Assembly: GCA_003864495.1 (NCBI GenBank)
Contig: ML133420.1
Span: 751,915-815,914, forward strand
Reading direction: 5' to 3'
Source: Nemopilema nomurai
Lineage: Eukaryota > Cnidaria > Scyphozoa > Rhizostomeae > Rhizostomatidae
DNA length: 64,000 nucleotides
Shown: piece after piece, positions 13,276 to 25,312 of the stretch
Numbering within the stretch: position 1 is the first letter of the stretch
Layout of the letters: each line of letters opens with the position of its first letter
Program-made: the position numbers and the translations under genes
The notes under the pieces: model-generated
Told to the model about the DNA's origin: nothing
Seen by the model: only the letters and a program-made list of their open reading frames with translations
The model's database searches: none

Positions 13276-14292
13276 TCGATCGACTATTATGCGCGGACCT
13301 AAATTAATTGCGAGACTGATATAGCACGCATTTGTTTCTGTCCAGAAACGAGTTATGATGAATATTTTTGCTATCGACATTACGAGCAAGTCACAAGTCA
13401 GTTTGCTTACTTTGCAACTACCTAGTTAATACAAGTTAGAATTTGTTGATTTATTCCAAATTAATATAAACAGAATTTCAGCAAATATTTTTACCCCAAG
13501 TTTCAGAACTCAGTGTAACCGACAGCTGCTCCAAATACTCAATAAACAGACGTGCTTAACCTTTACAATGTTCTAAAATATCCAAATCAATCATCCAGAA
13601 ATATCTTAATTTTGGTAGGAAATTTTAATGAAATTTGACAAACTTTCGTTTCTTTTCTATTACATTGATTATCAACTTTTGCTTTTTGGATTTCAGCTGC
13701 TTAGAGTTCTGCTGATTGTTAATCTCTGTATGCATTGATATTAAAGTCCCTTTGGAAAGCTTGAACCCTTTGGCAAATATCAAGTTGTTAGTTAGGCTAA
13801 CAAAATTTGAAAGAAAAATACGGTCCAACGGAAGATCTATCAATTTTTTGCTGGATCGTTGCCGGATGAAAATAGTTGTATTTCAACTCTAAATAAAAAC
13901 GGTATCACAGTCCACACCTGTTTTTCACAATCAGCGTTAAAACTAATATAGGTGGGATAGAAATCCATTGATGAATACAAACATTGACCTACAAGTGGTT
14001 TTCTGGTTATTGGGACTCGTAACGTCAATAGTCCATAAATGGTTCTAATTGCGCTTTGCATTTGCAATTTGTTTCCTCAAGCCCTATAGTTGGTTTAAGG
14101 ATGGATGGGATGTTTTCGGCGGTCTTCAAAAGAAGATCTGATCTTAAGTTGATGACACTGGGAGACTTCAACGGTTTGAAATGTTTATGATGCTTCCTTG
14201 ATTCACTGCAGAGAGAATGCCAGGAAATTCATATATACTGACCCTCCGCAAAATAAACCTTGCAGCCAGTAAATTGCAGCAGCGAAACGAAT

Positions 14293-14674
14293 GCTTGCCT
14301 GCTAGAAAAACTAAGAAGGCTATGGAAAACACATAAGCAAACAGGATGACGTAGAGCACTGCAAGTTGATTTGGAAGATCACTCGAAAGGAAAGTTGTGA
14401 ATAAGGAAGAAAAATGTTGGCGCAGCATACAGATCTAAATTGCAAGCTTTTCAATAGAACAAGATAGAAGCAAAGCACCAAGTTTCTATCAGGCTTTGGG
14501 ATTCGTCACCAAGAATACTTTAAAGCGTATTTAAAGGTTGATTTTAAACCAGGATCAGATCTTTCAGAGAGTTTGCTTGTCAAGAATGCTTGTTTAGTAC
14601 GCTTGTTTGCTAGAAAAACTTAAAAAGGCTTTGAACTACAAATGAGTATACAGGACGACATAGAGCGCTGAAAG
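14293..14674. repeat. Diverged direct duplication, about 73 bp, spaced about 308 bp
   Basis: Copy 1 (14293-14365) and copy 2 (14601-14674) share the ordered blocks GCTAGAAAAACT, AAGGCT, ACAGGA followed by a GAC, and TAGAGC, with scattered substitutions and small indels. Shared order with this level of drift points to an old tandem duplication. No function is visible. Confidence 0.6.
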
Positions 14675-15000
14675 ATGAAGAAAAAACCTACTCAAGGCTT
14701 GACCTATCTTGTCTCAAGCACAGTCGAGGCTGAAGGAAAACGTGCATAAAAATTGTAACTATAAGTTCCATTGATAATTTATGTAGTTAAACACAATCGC
14801 AAATTAAATCATTTAAAGGAGCATACTATTGCATATTCTTTGCCAGCTACAAAATGTAAACTGCATGCTAACTTGTGACGCATTTTTCATCTGCATGATA
14901 ACGTCTGATGCTATCTCTTAGTATTTAATACTGGTTTCTCTGAAATTATAAAACAAAGTTGCTGAATAGTAAGAAGTTATTTTGTTTAATGAGCGTTTGA

Positions 15001-15052
15001 GCGAAACAAAGCGAAACAAAACGAAACAAAACGAAGCAAAACGAAACGAAAC
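15001..15052. repeat. 10-bp tandem repeat after GPCR 2
   Basis: Five copies of GCGAAACAAA / ACGAAACAAA lie 27 bp beyond the stop codon of GPCR 2. They are purine-rich on the + strand, so the 3' end of the - strand transcript would be pyrimidine-rich. Confidence 0.8.
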
Positions 15053-15078
15053 ACCTAAAGTGGCCCTTTCCTATCGAA

Positions 15079-16077
15079 TCACAGTGACACGTTGGCGGAA
15101 GTGGTTTTGTCAAACTCAGTTAATGTTGGTGTTTTGAGCCTGCTCTCAAATGCAATGTCGCTATCGCTGGTTTTATCAAAAGAGCTGAAATAAATCCTTC
15201 TGATCTTTGGGTTTCGAAAGATCAGTATCAGTGCATTTATGCACGAGTTCAAATAAACCAAATTACTGCTCCACCACAGAAGTGCATCCAGTGCGCCACT
15301 GCTTTCCGTGTCATTAAATCCCTTATAGGCCCGTATTGTAATGACGATGAAGTAAGGGAAGTAGCAGGATAGTTGTGACGTCATAATGAGGATCATCGTT
15401 TTCGCCAAGACGGTGTCCGCTCTCGCGGTTGAAGAGCCCTTTTGCTGCCCTCGTACCCTTTGCCCTTCCATGCGATTCACATGTTTTTTTATGGACCTGT
15501 AAACCAGGAAATAGACGATCCAAATGGATACCACAATTAGGCTATCTGCTGATGCCATTGCCAAGCCAAAAAGAAAGAAATCTGCACGCTGGCTCGCAAT
15601 AACAGAAGCCGCAGCCACAACAATGGTAAGCATAAAGTTCCCCACAACCAGCATGGCCGCCCTTTGTGTCGTCATAATTCTCGAATATTTGCTTGCATGC
15701 CTGATGTGTATATAACGATCCAGCGATATGATCGCCAACATCACCCCAGAAAAGTGGCAGAGTCCGAATCCCAATGCTTGAATCGTGAGCTCCAAAGTAC
15801 AAGAGACTGAGTTTCTGTACGCGTTCACCATCAAGAGGCTGATTAATGGCTGTAAACACAGTCCAATGGCGCAGTCCGATAAGCACAAGCAGATGATGAG
15901 CTTGTTAGACAATGTCCTGTGTTGGTTTGTTTTTTTCAGGGCATGGACCAGAAAACAGTTCGCGAAGATGTTACTGACAGCAACAATACAGTTGAATACC
16001 ATCACCGCTAATATGTTTGCCCCCGACAAGGCTGCTTCAGTCGGGTACACTGTTTGGCACCCTTTACCCACGGCCAT
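15079..16077 (-). CDS. Class A GPCR, array member 2
   Basis: An intronless receptor of 332 residues. The start is the ATG at 16075-16077; the open frame extends four codons further but only from a TTG, and a stop lies just beyond. Features seen: C7 in the N-terminal motif CQTVYPTE; TM1 about 22-47; TM2 aspartate in CLCLSD; C93 in VSCTLE; D120-R121-Y122; TM6 CYFPYF with P241; and TM7 N281-A282-L-I-L-I-F in place of NPxxY. Extracellular loop 2 (about 162-170) is short and lacks cysteine. Loop 3 carries one N-glycosylation sequon, NDT. The tail of about 45 residues is the longest of the group and rich in Ser, Thr and Asp, suiting kinase and arrestin regulation (inference). Intracellular loop 3 has a basic, Gly/Gln-rich insert around 203-217 that the others lack. 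Confidence 0.9.
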   Translation of the reverse strand: MAVGKGCQTVYPTEAALSGANILAVMVFNCIVAVSNIFANCFLVHALKKTNQHRTLSNKLIICLCLSDCAIGLCLQPLISLLMVNAYRNSVSCTLELTIQALGFGLCHFSGVMLAIISLDRYIHIRHASKYSRIMTTQRAAMLVVGNFMLTIVVAAASVIASQRADFFLFGLAMASADSLIVVSIWIVYFLVYRSIKKHVNRMEGQRVRGQQKGSSTARADTVLAKTMILIMTSQLSCYFPYFIVITIRAYKGFNDTESSGALDALLWWSSNLVYLNSCINALILIFRNPKIRRIYFSSFDKTSDSDIAFESRLKTPTLTEFDKTTSANVSL

Positions 16078-18194
16078 TTTGGCAACCAAGCTTCCTAACC
16101 GATGTTATAGGGTGAAAATATCCGCATTGAAGTCTCCCAGTTGTTTGTGTCTACCTCCAAACTTTGAAATCACTCAAGAATCGATTCCTCTGCACGGTGA
16201 GTATTCTTTAAGCGTCAGTGTTTGGTTACTGGTTACTAAATATGAACTCTTTCAACTCACTGTCGGATCATTAGCATTGGCCTGAAAGCGGAAATAAGGA
16301 ATGCGGAATCATTTGGAAGGAAAAGTAAGCTCATTTTCAGTCAACCAGAAAATATTTGAATAGGTTCAAAACAAATCGAGGAAGACAGTTTGAAATGAGT
16401 TGATGATTTCACACATGAGCAAACAGCATAATGTGGATTCCAGTTCGACCGCTGACGACCGCTGTTCATTGATTGAGACGCTCAAACATAGTCATGTGAC
16501 TTCATGTATCACTATGGTTAACTCGAGGTCGAGGGATTTCTCAGCCAATGAGACTGACAGCTAATGGGAGTATATTTTAATGAAAATTTACATTTTGCGC
16601 CAAACCAATTCTGATTTTTCCTTTTGACCGAAGGCGATCGAGGGGGTCGATTCGATTGCTACGTTTGCACGTGACCAGTTCCATTCAGAGCCGCTCAATT
16701 TTGGGTACGAGAAAGAGACTGGAGTCTGTGTACCTGCAAAATGCAAAATCCCTTCTATGAAGACATAAAATAATTTGTCTTTTAGTTTCCTTGGTCTCTT
16801 CTGAAGGTAGGCGTGGTCATAACACATCAAATTAAGCCCCCTTACCCACATCCTCTCGCATGATTCGCAAATGGTTATTGTTTCGTAAGCTTTTGCCCAT
16901 TTACCAACGTCTGCGTACTCCGAGGATTACTCCGAGTTAAATGTACCTTGAGGATGCAAAAGTATGTTTCCGCTGTTTCGGACTATTTTGATGACAATAT
17001 TCAATTACTTCAAAGTAAAAGGCGGTAAATGGTTAGTTACTTATCAAAATTTTAGCGTTGAAAACATAACTCAAAACCTTAGCTTGGGAAACAACATAAA
17101 TTTAATGTTGATAGAGGATGGCAACCAACATGGCTCGAGGAGTAAAGGATTTAATTTGGGAAAATAGCGGCTTCTGCATTTGGAACACGAAGCTTGAGCT
17201 ATACGTTGACATTTTTAGTGAGTACTTAAACATGGTGCCCCATATGGGTTAATACATTCTTTGATGGTTATCGCTCACCGTTTTTCAGTAAAACGTTTTT
17301 TTGGGCTCTTAGACCTGCTTGTTTTCATGAAGATGTTTGTTTGCTTTTATGCTATCATAAAAGTTTCTTGCAGTATGGGTTTGCAGTATATCAGTTTTTC
17401 CAAATGAACTCTTCAAGGCTCTCAGAAGTCACTGCACCTATTAACCATAATACAGTGTTCTGGTGAGGGACACATTGTTAAAATAGAACTAAGATACAAT
17501 TCAAATGATAAATTCACCGAATTGTTATGTAAATCTGACGACAAGAGATTATCAATGCATGAAAATTATATCAATACGGAAGGATTGGAGACTTGTAAAA
17601 TGAAGGACGACGGGGAAATCAACTGGCGTGCAAATCCAGCTGTCAATGGCAGTTAGCTTCCCGTGGGCAATTCGATTAATTTTAATCCTTGTTTCCAGTA
17701 TTTATTCTTTACGGAAGAACCATCTAAATGGAATATCCCTGTTTTCAAACTTTCTATGAAATACATAACAAAAGTTTTCCGTTTGGTGCTGTCGAAGAAA
17801 GTAGTGCTTTCTTTCATCTTTGATCATCTTTCTCCTGGCACTTTTTATCTCTTATTCAGAGCCACTGCCTCCCCGACAGAATTATGTTCATGATTTGACC
17901 TTTCTGTGTTGCCATTGCCAAGGCCGTTCCCCTTTAGCGTAGGAGGGAGTTTATAAAGAGGTAAACTGGTAATATGTGAAAATGGGAAGAACATTGTGTT
18001 ACGTGGTCCCTTGATGACTCCCCTCCTTCATGCATTACGGCTGAGACCGTACACAATACGGAAGTTGAAAATGGTGCCAGGGATGAAAAGGCAAGTGTAA
18101 AATCCTGAGCAACGAAATGGAATGGCAAACAGCGCCTTTCCTAGTTTGAGAGACAAATTGAGTTGTGCTTTCGAATGATGTTGCTGTTGATCAG
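16078..18194. other. Intergenic region between GPCR 2 and GPCR 3
   Basis: AT-rich sequence with no supported gene and no prominent repeat. The open frames here are short and show no family motifs. Confidence 0.45.
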
Positions 18195-19196
18195 TCAATG
18201 CAGGCTGGGACTCATCGTTGGTTTTAAAGAGACAACGCAAGTAGAGTTCGGTTGAAGGTTTGATGAATCTGGGCTGCATTTAAACATGCCGAATTTACCG
18301 AAGTATTTCTTTTTGATGTTGGGATTTCTCAAGATGAATATGATCCCACTGGCGCAAGAGTTGGCGAATACAAGAACAAAACTCCACCAAAGCCACGAAG
18401 CAAGGCCGCTTTCATTTGTTCTTGTTTGGTTTCGTAGACTGTAAGACCAAACAGAGCTTATCGCGAAGTAAGGGAAGTAGCAAATCGCTTGTGACGTCAT
18501 TAGCAAAATGATCGTCTTGATTATCACGGCATCAGCTCGAGTTTTGGAGGAAATGCGCAGCCTGCCGGTGATGTCATCTCTAGGCACAGACTTCATGTGC
18601 ATTCTGATTGACTTGAACATCAATATGTAATACAGCCAAATGCAAAAGACAACAATTGTATCCAATGACGAAAGGAACAAGTCGAAGATGAAGTATGTTC
18701 GCTGTAAACTTGCGATTACTGAGAGCACCGCTACTGTAACAGCAACAACGACGTTCATTGAAACCAATGCAATTGCTCTAGATTTGCTCATGAAGGAAGA
18801 ATACCTATTTGCATGCCTGACATGTATGTATCTGTCTAATGATATGATTGCCAGCATGACACCACTAAAGTGACAAAGTGTCAGTGACACGGCTTGTCCC
18901 GCAAGTTCAGTTGGACAAGACACTTCTCCTTTGTATTCATTCCACAGTATTTTCATAACGATCGGCTGCAAGATGAGTCCAATTGACAAGTCAGACAGGC
19001 TGAGACATATGATGAACTTGATCGACAATGTCTTGAGTTGGTTTGTCTTTTTCAAGGCAAACACGAGAAAGCTGTTCACCGTGATGTTGCTGAGGGCAAT
19101 AACAGCATTGAACACCATTAGTATGATAGCATTGGCTGGTGTTAGGTCGCCTTCTGTTGGGTAGGCGGACTTGCACCATTCATTTTGGGGCTGCAT
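18195..19196 (-). CDS. Class A GPCR, array member 3
   Basis: An intronless receptor of 333 residues. The start is the ATG at 19194-19196 (MQPQNEWCKSAYPTE). The frame is open upstream only to a TTG, with a TGA before that. Features seen: C8 and C94, the likely N-terminus to TM3 disulfide; the TM2 aspartate in CLSLSD; DRY at 121-123; TM6 CYFPYF with P242; and two N-glycosylation sequons, NQT and NES, in extracellular loop 3. TM7 reads NSCASGIIFILRNPNIKK, so the Asn and Pro of NPxxY are replaced by Ser and Gly. This is the most altered TM7 of the array and may mean constitutive or weak G-protein coupling (inference). The tail has a Cys in MFKCSPDSS that could be acylated. Its 5' end was the source of, or shares an ancestor with, the relic at 21303-21495. 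Confidence 0.9.
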   Translation of the reverse strand: MQPQNEWCKSAYPTEGDLTPANAIILMVFNAVIALSNITVNSFLVFALKKTNQLKTLSIKFIICLSLSDLSIGLILQPIVMKILWNEYKGEVSCPTELAGQAVSLTLCHFSGVMLAIISLDRYIHVRHANRYSSFMSKSRAIALVSMNVVVAVTVAVLSVIASLQRTYFIFDLFLSSLDTIVVFCIWLYYILMFKSIRMHMKSVPRDDITGRLRISSKTRADAVIIKTIILLMTSQAICYFPYFAISSVWSYSLRNQTRTNESGLASWLWWSFVLVFANSCASGIIFILRNPNIKKKYFGKFGMFKCSPDSSNLQPNSTCVVSLKPTMSPSLH

Positions 19197-21302
19197 TCCT
19201 CTATGTATAGTGAAACTCGGTGCCAATCAAAGTAATTAGCGTCAATGGTGGACATGAAATGTCGCGCAACGAACCTCGGAGACTTTGTTCCTATGTAAAT
19301 CAGCAGAGTAACTAGGATAACCAACTGGCAGGATGACCAACCGTGCGGAGAAGCAACCGTACTGAGAAGCAACACATTGAAACTATATGCGTGTGGGTTC
19401 TGTTTCATGACTACTGATATTGACTTCATCATCAGGTTATAAATTATTCAGAGGTATTTTGAATTCATGTTTGAACAGACATTGAAATTTAAACTTTTAA
19501 GAATGAATCAATTGTTTAAACTATGAATTTATATTGTGCTTAAAGCACCTCAAACTTGTCTTCGATGCAGGCTATTCAAAGTTATAACAGGACGGGTATT
19601 ATCGCTTGTAACTGTTATTTACATACTAGGTGAACTGTTATGGTAGTATATTCAAATTTGATTCACTGCAGAAAAGAGACGGGAGCTAGCGTCTTAAAAG
19701 GACCGGAGAGACATTCGTTGTTGTCCCTGAAGGTGTCGGTGGCAGTTTTGTCTCTTGTCTGGTTTGTTTATTTACAGGCCAATAGCTACGTTGGGAAGGC
19801 AACAGTTAAGTGTGGTTTGTCAGTGGCTTTTGTGCGGCTTTTGTGTTAAGTGTGGAATGAGGGTGGCTCGGTTTAATGGGGGTAGTATACGTGTGGACAG
19901 AATTTCTCACCTGTCAGTCGTTGCCTTCGGAATATGCTTGTATGTGCTTCCCTAACGATGTCTTTTCCTTTTCAAGAGGATTAATTTCCGTATAAGGGAA
20001 CTAGCATTAGAAGGCAGCCGAAGGATGTGGGTTTTATTGGTTTTATTTTGTGTTGGGTGCCAGCTGCTGTTGATTTGAGGTGGTCAAGATAATCAATAAT
20101 TCAAAACGGATTTATTTTAGCCTTTTTGTGTTTGTCTCGCTCACTCTGAAGCTCCATGTTGTTAGAGCACTTCCCTATTTCATCCGGTTAAACTGGTCGA
20201 AATTCAGTCTAAGTCAGGATGCTAGGTTATGGAAATCAAACATGAATGACAATTGTAAATGACTGTAACGAAAAGCTGAAAGAGAAAAGCAGGTGTAAAG
20301 TAAACGTAGTTGTTGATACATCGGCAATTCTGCTCCTTGTTTGCTCTGTTTTCGGTTTCAATTGAGTGTCGGGTGGCTGCCTTCATTAGGATCTGCTTAT
20401 TTTGACTTAATTCTCGGTACATTCTGTCGATATAGGCAACTTGATGAGTTTCACTAGTGGAAGTTTTTGAGACACTTATAGCTTATCATCACCAACATAG
20501 AATCGTGTAAATGCTTTTGATTGCAATGACATTTTATGTTGTATTCATTGCATAGATGAGCGTCTGAATAAATTTGTAATATGTTGACGTTGTTGTTATA
20601 GACAAAGAGCTGCAAAGCATAGAATGATGTATCCTTTGGTACATTTTTCACAAATTTTGGAGCAGAACGAAAAAGAAAGTAAATATGGGAGGAAGGTTGG
20701 TAAGTTTGGGTTCTGTTGCCAATAGCGTATCGGTCATACAAGCACAAAACTTTGCTATTATTTTGTTCGATTTATCATGACCAGTTATTGTGCAACTGTC
20801 TGTTCTTTATCACAACAATGCATTCATTTTGAAGTTGCTTAAAGTTTTCCGATATCATAATCCAATTTTTGCCCAGCTGCCATCTTAGTTAAATCGGAAT
20901 TCCTTTTCTCTTCCTAAGCATATGCCATGATGGACTAGCCTCGAACAAACAAAACTGCTCCCTAGAAATCACGGTAAAATTATTTGGCTCGACAATGCGA
21001 CCTCATTTTAGTATTAGCTCTAAAGAAGGTATATATTTGTCTTTTGACTTTTGTTATTCCAATGCAAGATGACCAATTGATGACCGATGACTTTTGCTAC
21101 CTTGACTTTTGAGCTTTGCAATCCCTGAATGACAAAGACGCTGCCGTGACTCAGCAATCTTGAGATGGACTGACCTTTGCAGACGTTCTTTGCATATTCA
21201 GATGGACCTTGTAGCCAGGCTCTCGAAGCTACTAAGCTCTTCCAGGAGGTTTTGGATAAACGATTTCAACTAAATGATAAAGATGGTCTTATTTTAATCG
21301 GG
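19197..21302. other. Intergenic region between GPCR 3 and the GPCR relic
   Basis: No supported gene. Short open frames on both strands lack splice context and family motifs. Confidence 0.45.
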
Positions 21303-21495
21303 TCTGACAAGTCAGATAAGCTGTGGCATATGATGAACTTGATCGAAAATGTCTTAAGTTGGTTTGTCCGTTTCAAGGCAAACACAAGAAAGCTGTTCTA
21401 CGTGATATTGCTGAGAGCAATAATAGCATTGAGCACCATTAGTATGATAGCATTGACTGGTGTTAGGTCGCCTTCTGTTGGAGAGGCGTCACCAT
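21303..21495 (-). pseudogene. Truncated GPCR relic (N-terminus to start of TM2)
   Basis: Read on the - strand, this matches GPCR 3 from the PTEGDLTP motif through TM1 to the LSLSD-like motif of TM2. Several blocks are almost identical at nucleotide level, for example ATGATGAACTTGATCGA and TAGGTCGCCTTCTGTTGG on the + strand. It is broken in three ways: an in-frame TAG replaces the Val codon after SNIT in TM1, the Cys motif upstream of PTE is deleted or scrambled, and homology ends abruptly at 21303 soon after TM2 begins. No TM3-TM7 remains nearby. It is a partial duplicate of the GPCR 3 5' end that has decayed. Confidence 0.88.
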
Positions 21496-22142
21496 TTTCT
21501 GTGAGCCATGCCACTTGCAAACATTAACTTGCTCCTTTGTTATACCTTTCTTGTTATACCTTCCTTGACAGTTCTATGGGTTGGTAAGCTGTTACTGAAT
21601 TCAGCAATACTATCGAAATAGTGAATGACACATCTTGGAGCTATGCCTGATGACCTATATTATCGAAGGTGATTGTCTTAAGTCAGTTTTTGACTTGAAC
21701 TACTACTATTCCTGTTTTACTTCGCCTGGAATTTAAGAATATAGAAGTAAGATTGCGTCATCCTAAACATTTACGCAATTAGGCAATTTCATTTGTGATT
21801 CAAATTAGTGGACTTTGGGAGTAATTCTGTTATCCACATTCTGAGCAAAATTCAATTCTTACGTTTCATTTTGTAGCTCTTGTCAGTATTCAGATGCTGG
21901 TAGCCAACTTCGTAACGATGCTCATGTTTTCTTAATGTCTTTGAAGGAGATGTTTAGAGATTAATTATAGTCATGTTGATCAGTTCGATTTTCTAGCTAC
22001 ATACAAAATCAATGCTAAGAATAGGAATCAAGGCCATTTACAAGTCATTGCTGCAATGAAAAAAGATTCAAATGGAAATGGTCAGTTAACATTGATATTT
22101 AGGATACTTGCAATCAGTTTTTGCAGCTTTTGGCTGCGTTGC
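21496..22142. other. Intergenic region between the relic and GPCR 4
   Basis: Nothing recognisable. No further GPCR homology is visible on either side of the relic. Confidence 0.4.
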
Positions 22143-23087
22143 TTATGTCTCTGTTTGCACAATGCTGGAATCAGCACTTGTAATGACTCTTTTGAAGTAC
22201 TTTCGCTTTATCATTCTGTTTCGAAAAATGAAAATCATTGCGTTAACTGCAGTGCTGGAATGAACCAGAAGCAGCGTCCACCATTTGAATGAGGCCACAG
22301 CGTATGCACGAGTTCCTAGCTGACCTTCTCCACTGAACGCCCAAATGAAGCTGGACAAGAAGTATGGGAAGTAGCAAACGGCCTGTGACGTCATAATCAT
22401 AATTATCGTAGTTGCTAGGACGGCGTCGGCTCGTACGTTGGTATGGAGTCTCTCCTGCCCGTGACTGTCTTTCCTTCTGATAGATTTCATTTTCTTCCTG
22501 ATTGAGTAGAATATAATTGCGTAGTTGAACCAGATAAAAAGGATGACAAGAGCGTCGATCACTGACAATGTGAAGTCAAAGATGCGGTACATGTGCTGGG
22601 CACTCGCAATGTACGATGATACCGCAACTGCAACAGCTATGATGCCGTTAAGCAAGACTAGTCGGAATGCCATTGACTTGCTCATTATGGAAGAGTACGT
22701 ATTGGCATACTTGATGTGCACAAATCGATCAAGGGCTATTATTGCCAGCATGACTCCCGAAAAGTGGTGGAGAAGGAAGGACAAGGCCTGGCTGATGAAC
22801 TCTATGTTGCAGGACACGGTACCGGAGTATTTCATTCCAAGTATAGCGAGCACTAACGGCTGAACCAACACCCCCGCTGAACAGTCTGAAATGCTCAGGA
22901 TTGCTATTAGCTTATTGGAGAGTGTCTTTGTCTGTCCCGTTTTCTCCAGGGCATAAATCAAGAATGCATTCGTCAATATGTTGCTGATCGTAATAACTAG
23001 GTTGATGGTCATCAAGATGACGATGCTTTCCTTCTGTATCGGATATTCGGTTGGAAACGATGTTCGGCACGGCTTGATGTCGTCCAT
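22143..23087 (-). CDS. Class A GPCR, array member 4
   Basis: An intronless receptor of 314 residues from the ATG at 23085-23087. The frame is open another 42 codons upstream without a Met, and contains a sequon (NVT) and a possible acceptor (ATTACTCAG), so an extra 5' exon cannot be excluded. I chose this Met because it aligns with the siblings. Features seen: C7 in CRTSFPTE; C93 in VSCNIE; TM2 aspartate in ILSISD; and DRF instead of DRY (120-122), the only member with Phe there. The conserved CHF before SGVMLAII is HHF here. TM6 is CYFPYF with P241; TM7 is VNAMIFIFRN. The RADAVLAKT motif at the foot of TM6 reads RADAVLATT. The C-terminus ends in QTET. Confidence 0.88.
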   Translation of the reverse strand: MDDIKPCRTSFPTEYPIQKESIVILMTINLVITISNILTNAFLIYALEKTGQTKTLSNKLIAILSISDCSAGVLVQPLVLAILGMKYSGTVSCNIEFISQALSFLLHHFSGVMLAIIALDRFVHIKYANTYSSIMSKSMAFRLVLLNGIIAVAVAVSSYIASAQHMYRIFDFTLSVIDALVILFIWFNYAIIFYSIRKKMKSIRRKDSHGQERLHTNVRADAVLATTIIMIMTSQAVCYFPYFLSSFIWAFSGEGQLGTRAYAVASFKWWTLLLVHSSTAVNAMIFIFRNRMIKRKYFKRVITSADSSIVQTET

Positions 23088-25312
23088 TGTCACGTTCAGT
23101 GCCACTTTGTCATTCGCATAAACTTTCTGAGTAATTTCGTCACAGGCCTTCGATCGTGTAAAGCGTGCATTTGCTTGCTGTTCCCAAAAACATGGTTGCC
23201 GAATAGGAATCAAGTTTATCTTGATGACGCTTTCGATGATTATCTGCTGAACCTAACTTCGTTTGATCACTTCTCGCCTTTCGGCATCAAAGCTGCAAGA
23301 ATCGCGAAGGTACCTTGAATACTTGATACCTGCGCAATCTTCGCACAATGCCACAAGCAATAGATCCTGCCAACACAAGAAATAGGTATATTGCAGTTAA
23401 ACAGCAGGAGAAGCTGCAATGCTTTTAATTCTGCCCTGCTTTGCGCTAGTTAGAATGGTGTTTACATTCTTAGTTAGGTTTTATGTTTTAAAATAGCATA
23501 CCGTTGCAAGGACATTGCAGTAGCGAAAGCGCATTGTCAATGGGGCCTCCTTAGCTCTTGTTGTCACCATAACAATCCAACCACTTGTCCTTGCGCTGTG
23601 CGCCTTATTTCCACTTTTACTCGTTATTGATATATCACTTTTTTACGACACAGAAATGTGGACTAAGGACTTAGCAAATAGCTAAAAGAATATAAATTTT
23701 TTTCTTTCTGTGTGCTCTCATTTATGTTGTCTTTCTTCACTTTCCAGAATATTGTTTGGATTATACCTTTACAGCTTGAGTGATTATTTAGGGTGCCCTT
23801 CAAATGAGATATGTCCCTTCACAATAAAAATGCTTCCCAAATTCAGAACTGTTAGAAAATACATCAGATCTGTGTGCTCTTAGATTATTTACTCAACTTG
23901 ACAGGCAACGCCCTAAGAATATTAGAACGGCGCAGCAAAGACATTGAAACAGTAATCGAAAGCAAAAGGATTTTTAATGTTCTCTAGAAGCCAATGAACA
24001 TTGGGATAGTTGTGAAAGACGAACAATCTGGTTCTACGCAAATGTGAAACAACGCTTACTTGATAATCTGGCGTGCTCCTTGACACTTTTTGATGACCGC
24101 TTTGAAGCGAATAGCAATAATGTGTAGCTTCTTTCGGATTCGGCTTTCATCCAAATAAAAGTTGTAAATCTATTTAGAAAGGCTGCAAATCCTATTGAAA
24201 CGATTGAACCACCTGCAAAGAAAATGCAAGCCGCTTGTTACAAACAATTATGCCGTCAATGCGCATTACCTCCCATTGGGTCTTTCCAATGAGAACATTA
24301 ATTGAATCTTCCTGAAATGCTGCAAAATGGTGGGGCTTTTTTAGTTTTGAAGGGTTAAATTTTCTGTTTCTAAATGTACTATCGATGCTCGTTACAACAG
24401 GTGTATAGGCGGTCAAATGACCGGTTCCAAAGAGGAGCGATACAGAATAGCGTTTAACCCGTATGGCTTTTCATTCCCTGACAGTCAAGTGCTCTTGCTG
24501 ATCAGTTTTCTTAGGCTTCTGCATTGACGCGTTGTGTCAGAACCGATTCACAGCTCAGCAACCAAGCCAGGGCCCTTTGCTGGTTCTGCAAGCTGACAAC
24601 CCCAAGTAAGCAATAAAAATTTTGTGACTCGAATACTAGAAGATTTTATTCTATCGACGCCTTTTTAGAATCTATTTCTTTATTGTTTTATAATGTCAAG
24701 TTGCCATTCGTCTACGGAAACTCAGGTGTTTAAAAAAATGCCTTCAGATAAACATGGTTGTACTTTGTTTTGATTGGTTCAGTTGTTTCTTGCCGCTGCT
24801 TGCGTCACGCGCTTCGCCATGCTTAGATTGCGAATTGCATTCGAGGAATCGATTACTCAATGCTTATTGCCTGATTAACTGAGGCACCTGTTAATGCTGA
24901 CGTCAATTTCGCTTTCTATGTCAATCGCGTGTTGTCATACCCACTCTCCAAATGAATGGCAGATTATCGACTTCTCTATTTATGAAAGACATCACACTTC
25001 GCCGAGAACTATCTCTAAGTGAAATACCTACACAAGTCCGTGTGTGCGTGCATCAGGCGCTGGCCGAAGAATTCAGAAGTCAATTTTCTAAACTTAGAGT
25101 AAAGTCATGTTCGTTCAAAAGGCCCCTTGGCATTACGTCACGCCTACTGCAAACAACCTCGCTACTAACAATTCAAACGAAGTCTTAAAATAGTAAAAAG
25201 AAAATAGGGAAAGAAGTAAAGAAATATCATACGTTATCACATATATTGGTTAACAAAGCCTTTCGTGAACAAGAAACACCGTCATCAATCGCTTGTCAAA
25301 ACATGTCCAATG
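23088..25312. other. Intergenic region after GPCR 4
   Basis: No supported gene. An open frame on the - strand at 24192-24416 begins from a TTG and has no family motif. Nothing else stands out. Confidence 0.4.

Larger units (their letters stand above)
12231..15000. other. Intergenic region between GPCR 1 and GPCR 2
   Basis: No gene supported. It contains a 9-bp tandem repeat (13194-13275) and a pair of diverged direct repeats (14293-14365 and 14601-14674). The open frame at 14168-14428 on the - strand is hydrophobic, but its second copy at 14.6 kb does not preserve the frame, so I do not call it a gene. Confidence 0.45.

Noticed and set aside
15785..16285. A 166-codon + strand frame opposite GPCR 2, and similar + strand frames opposite the other receptors
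   Set aside because: They lie antisense to well-supported receptor genes and have no family motifs; they are by-products of the codon use of the true strand.
24192..24416. A - strand open frame with a possible donor (TGGGAG|GTAATG)
   Set aside because: It starts from TTG, lacks a convincing acceptor or partner exon, and has no recognisable motif.
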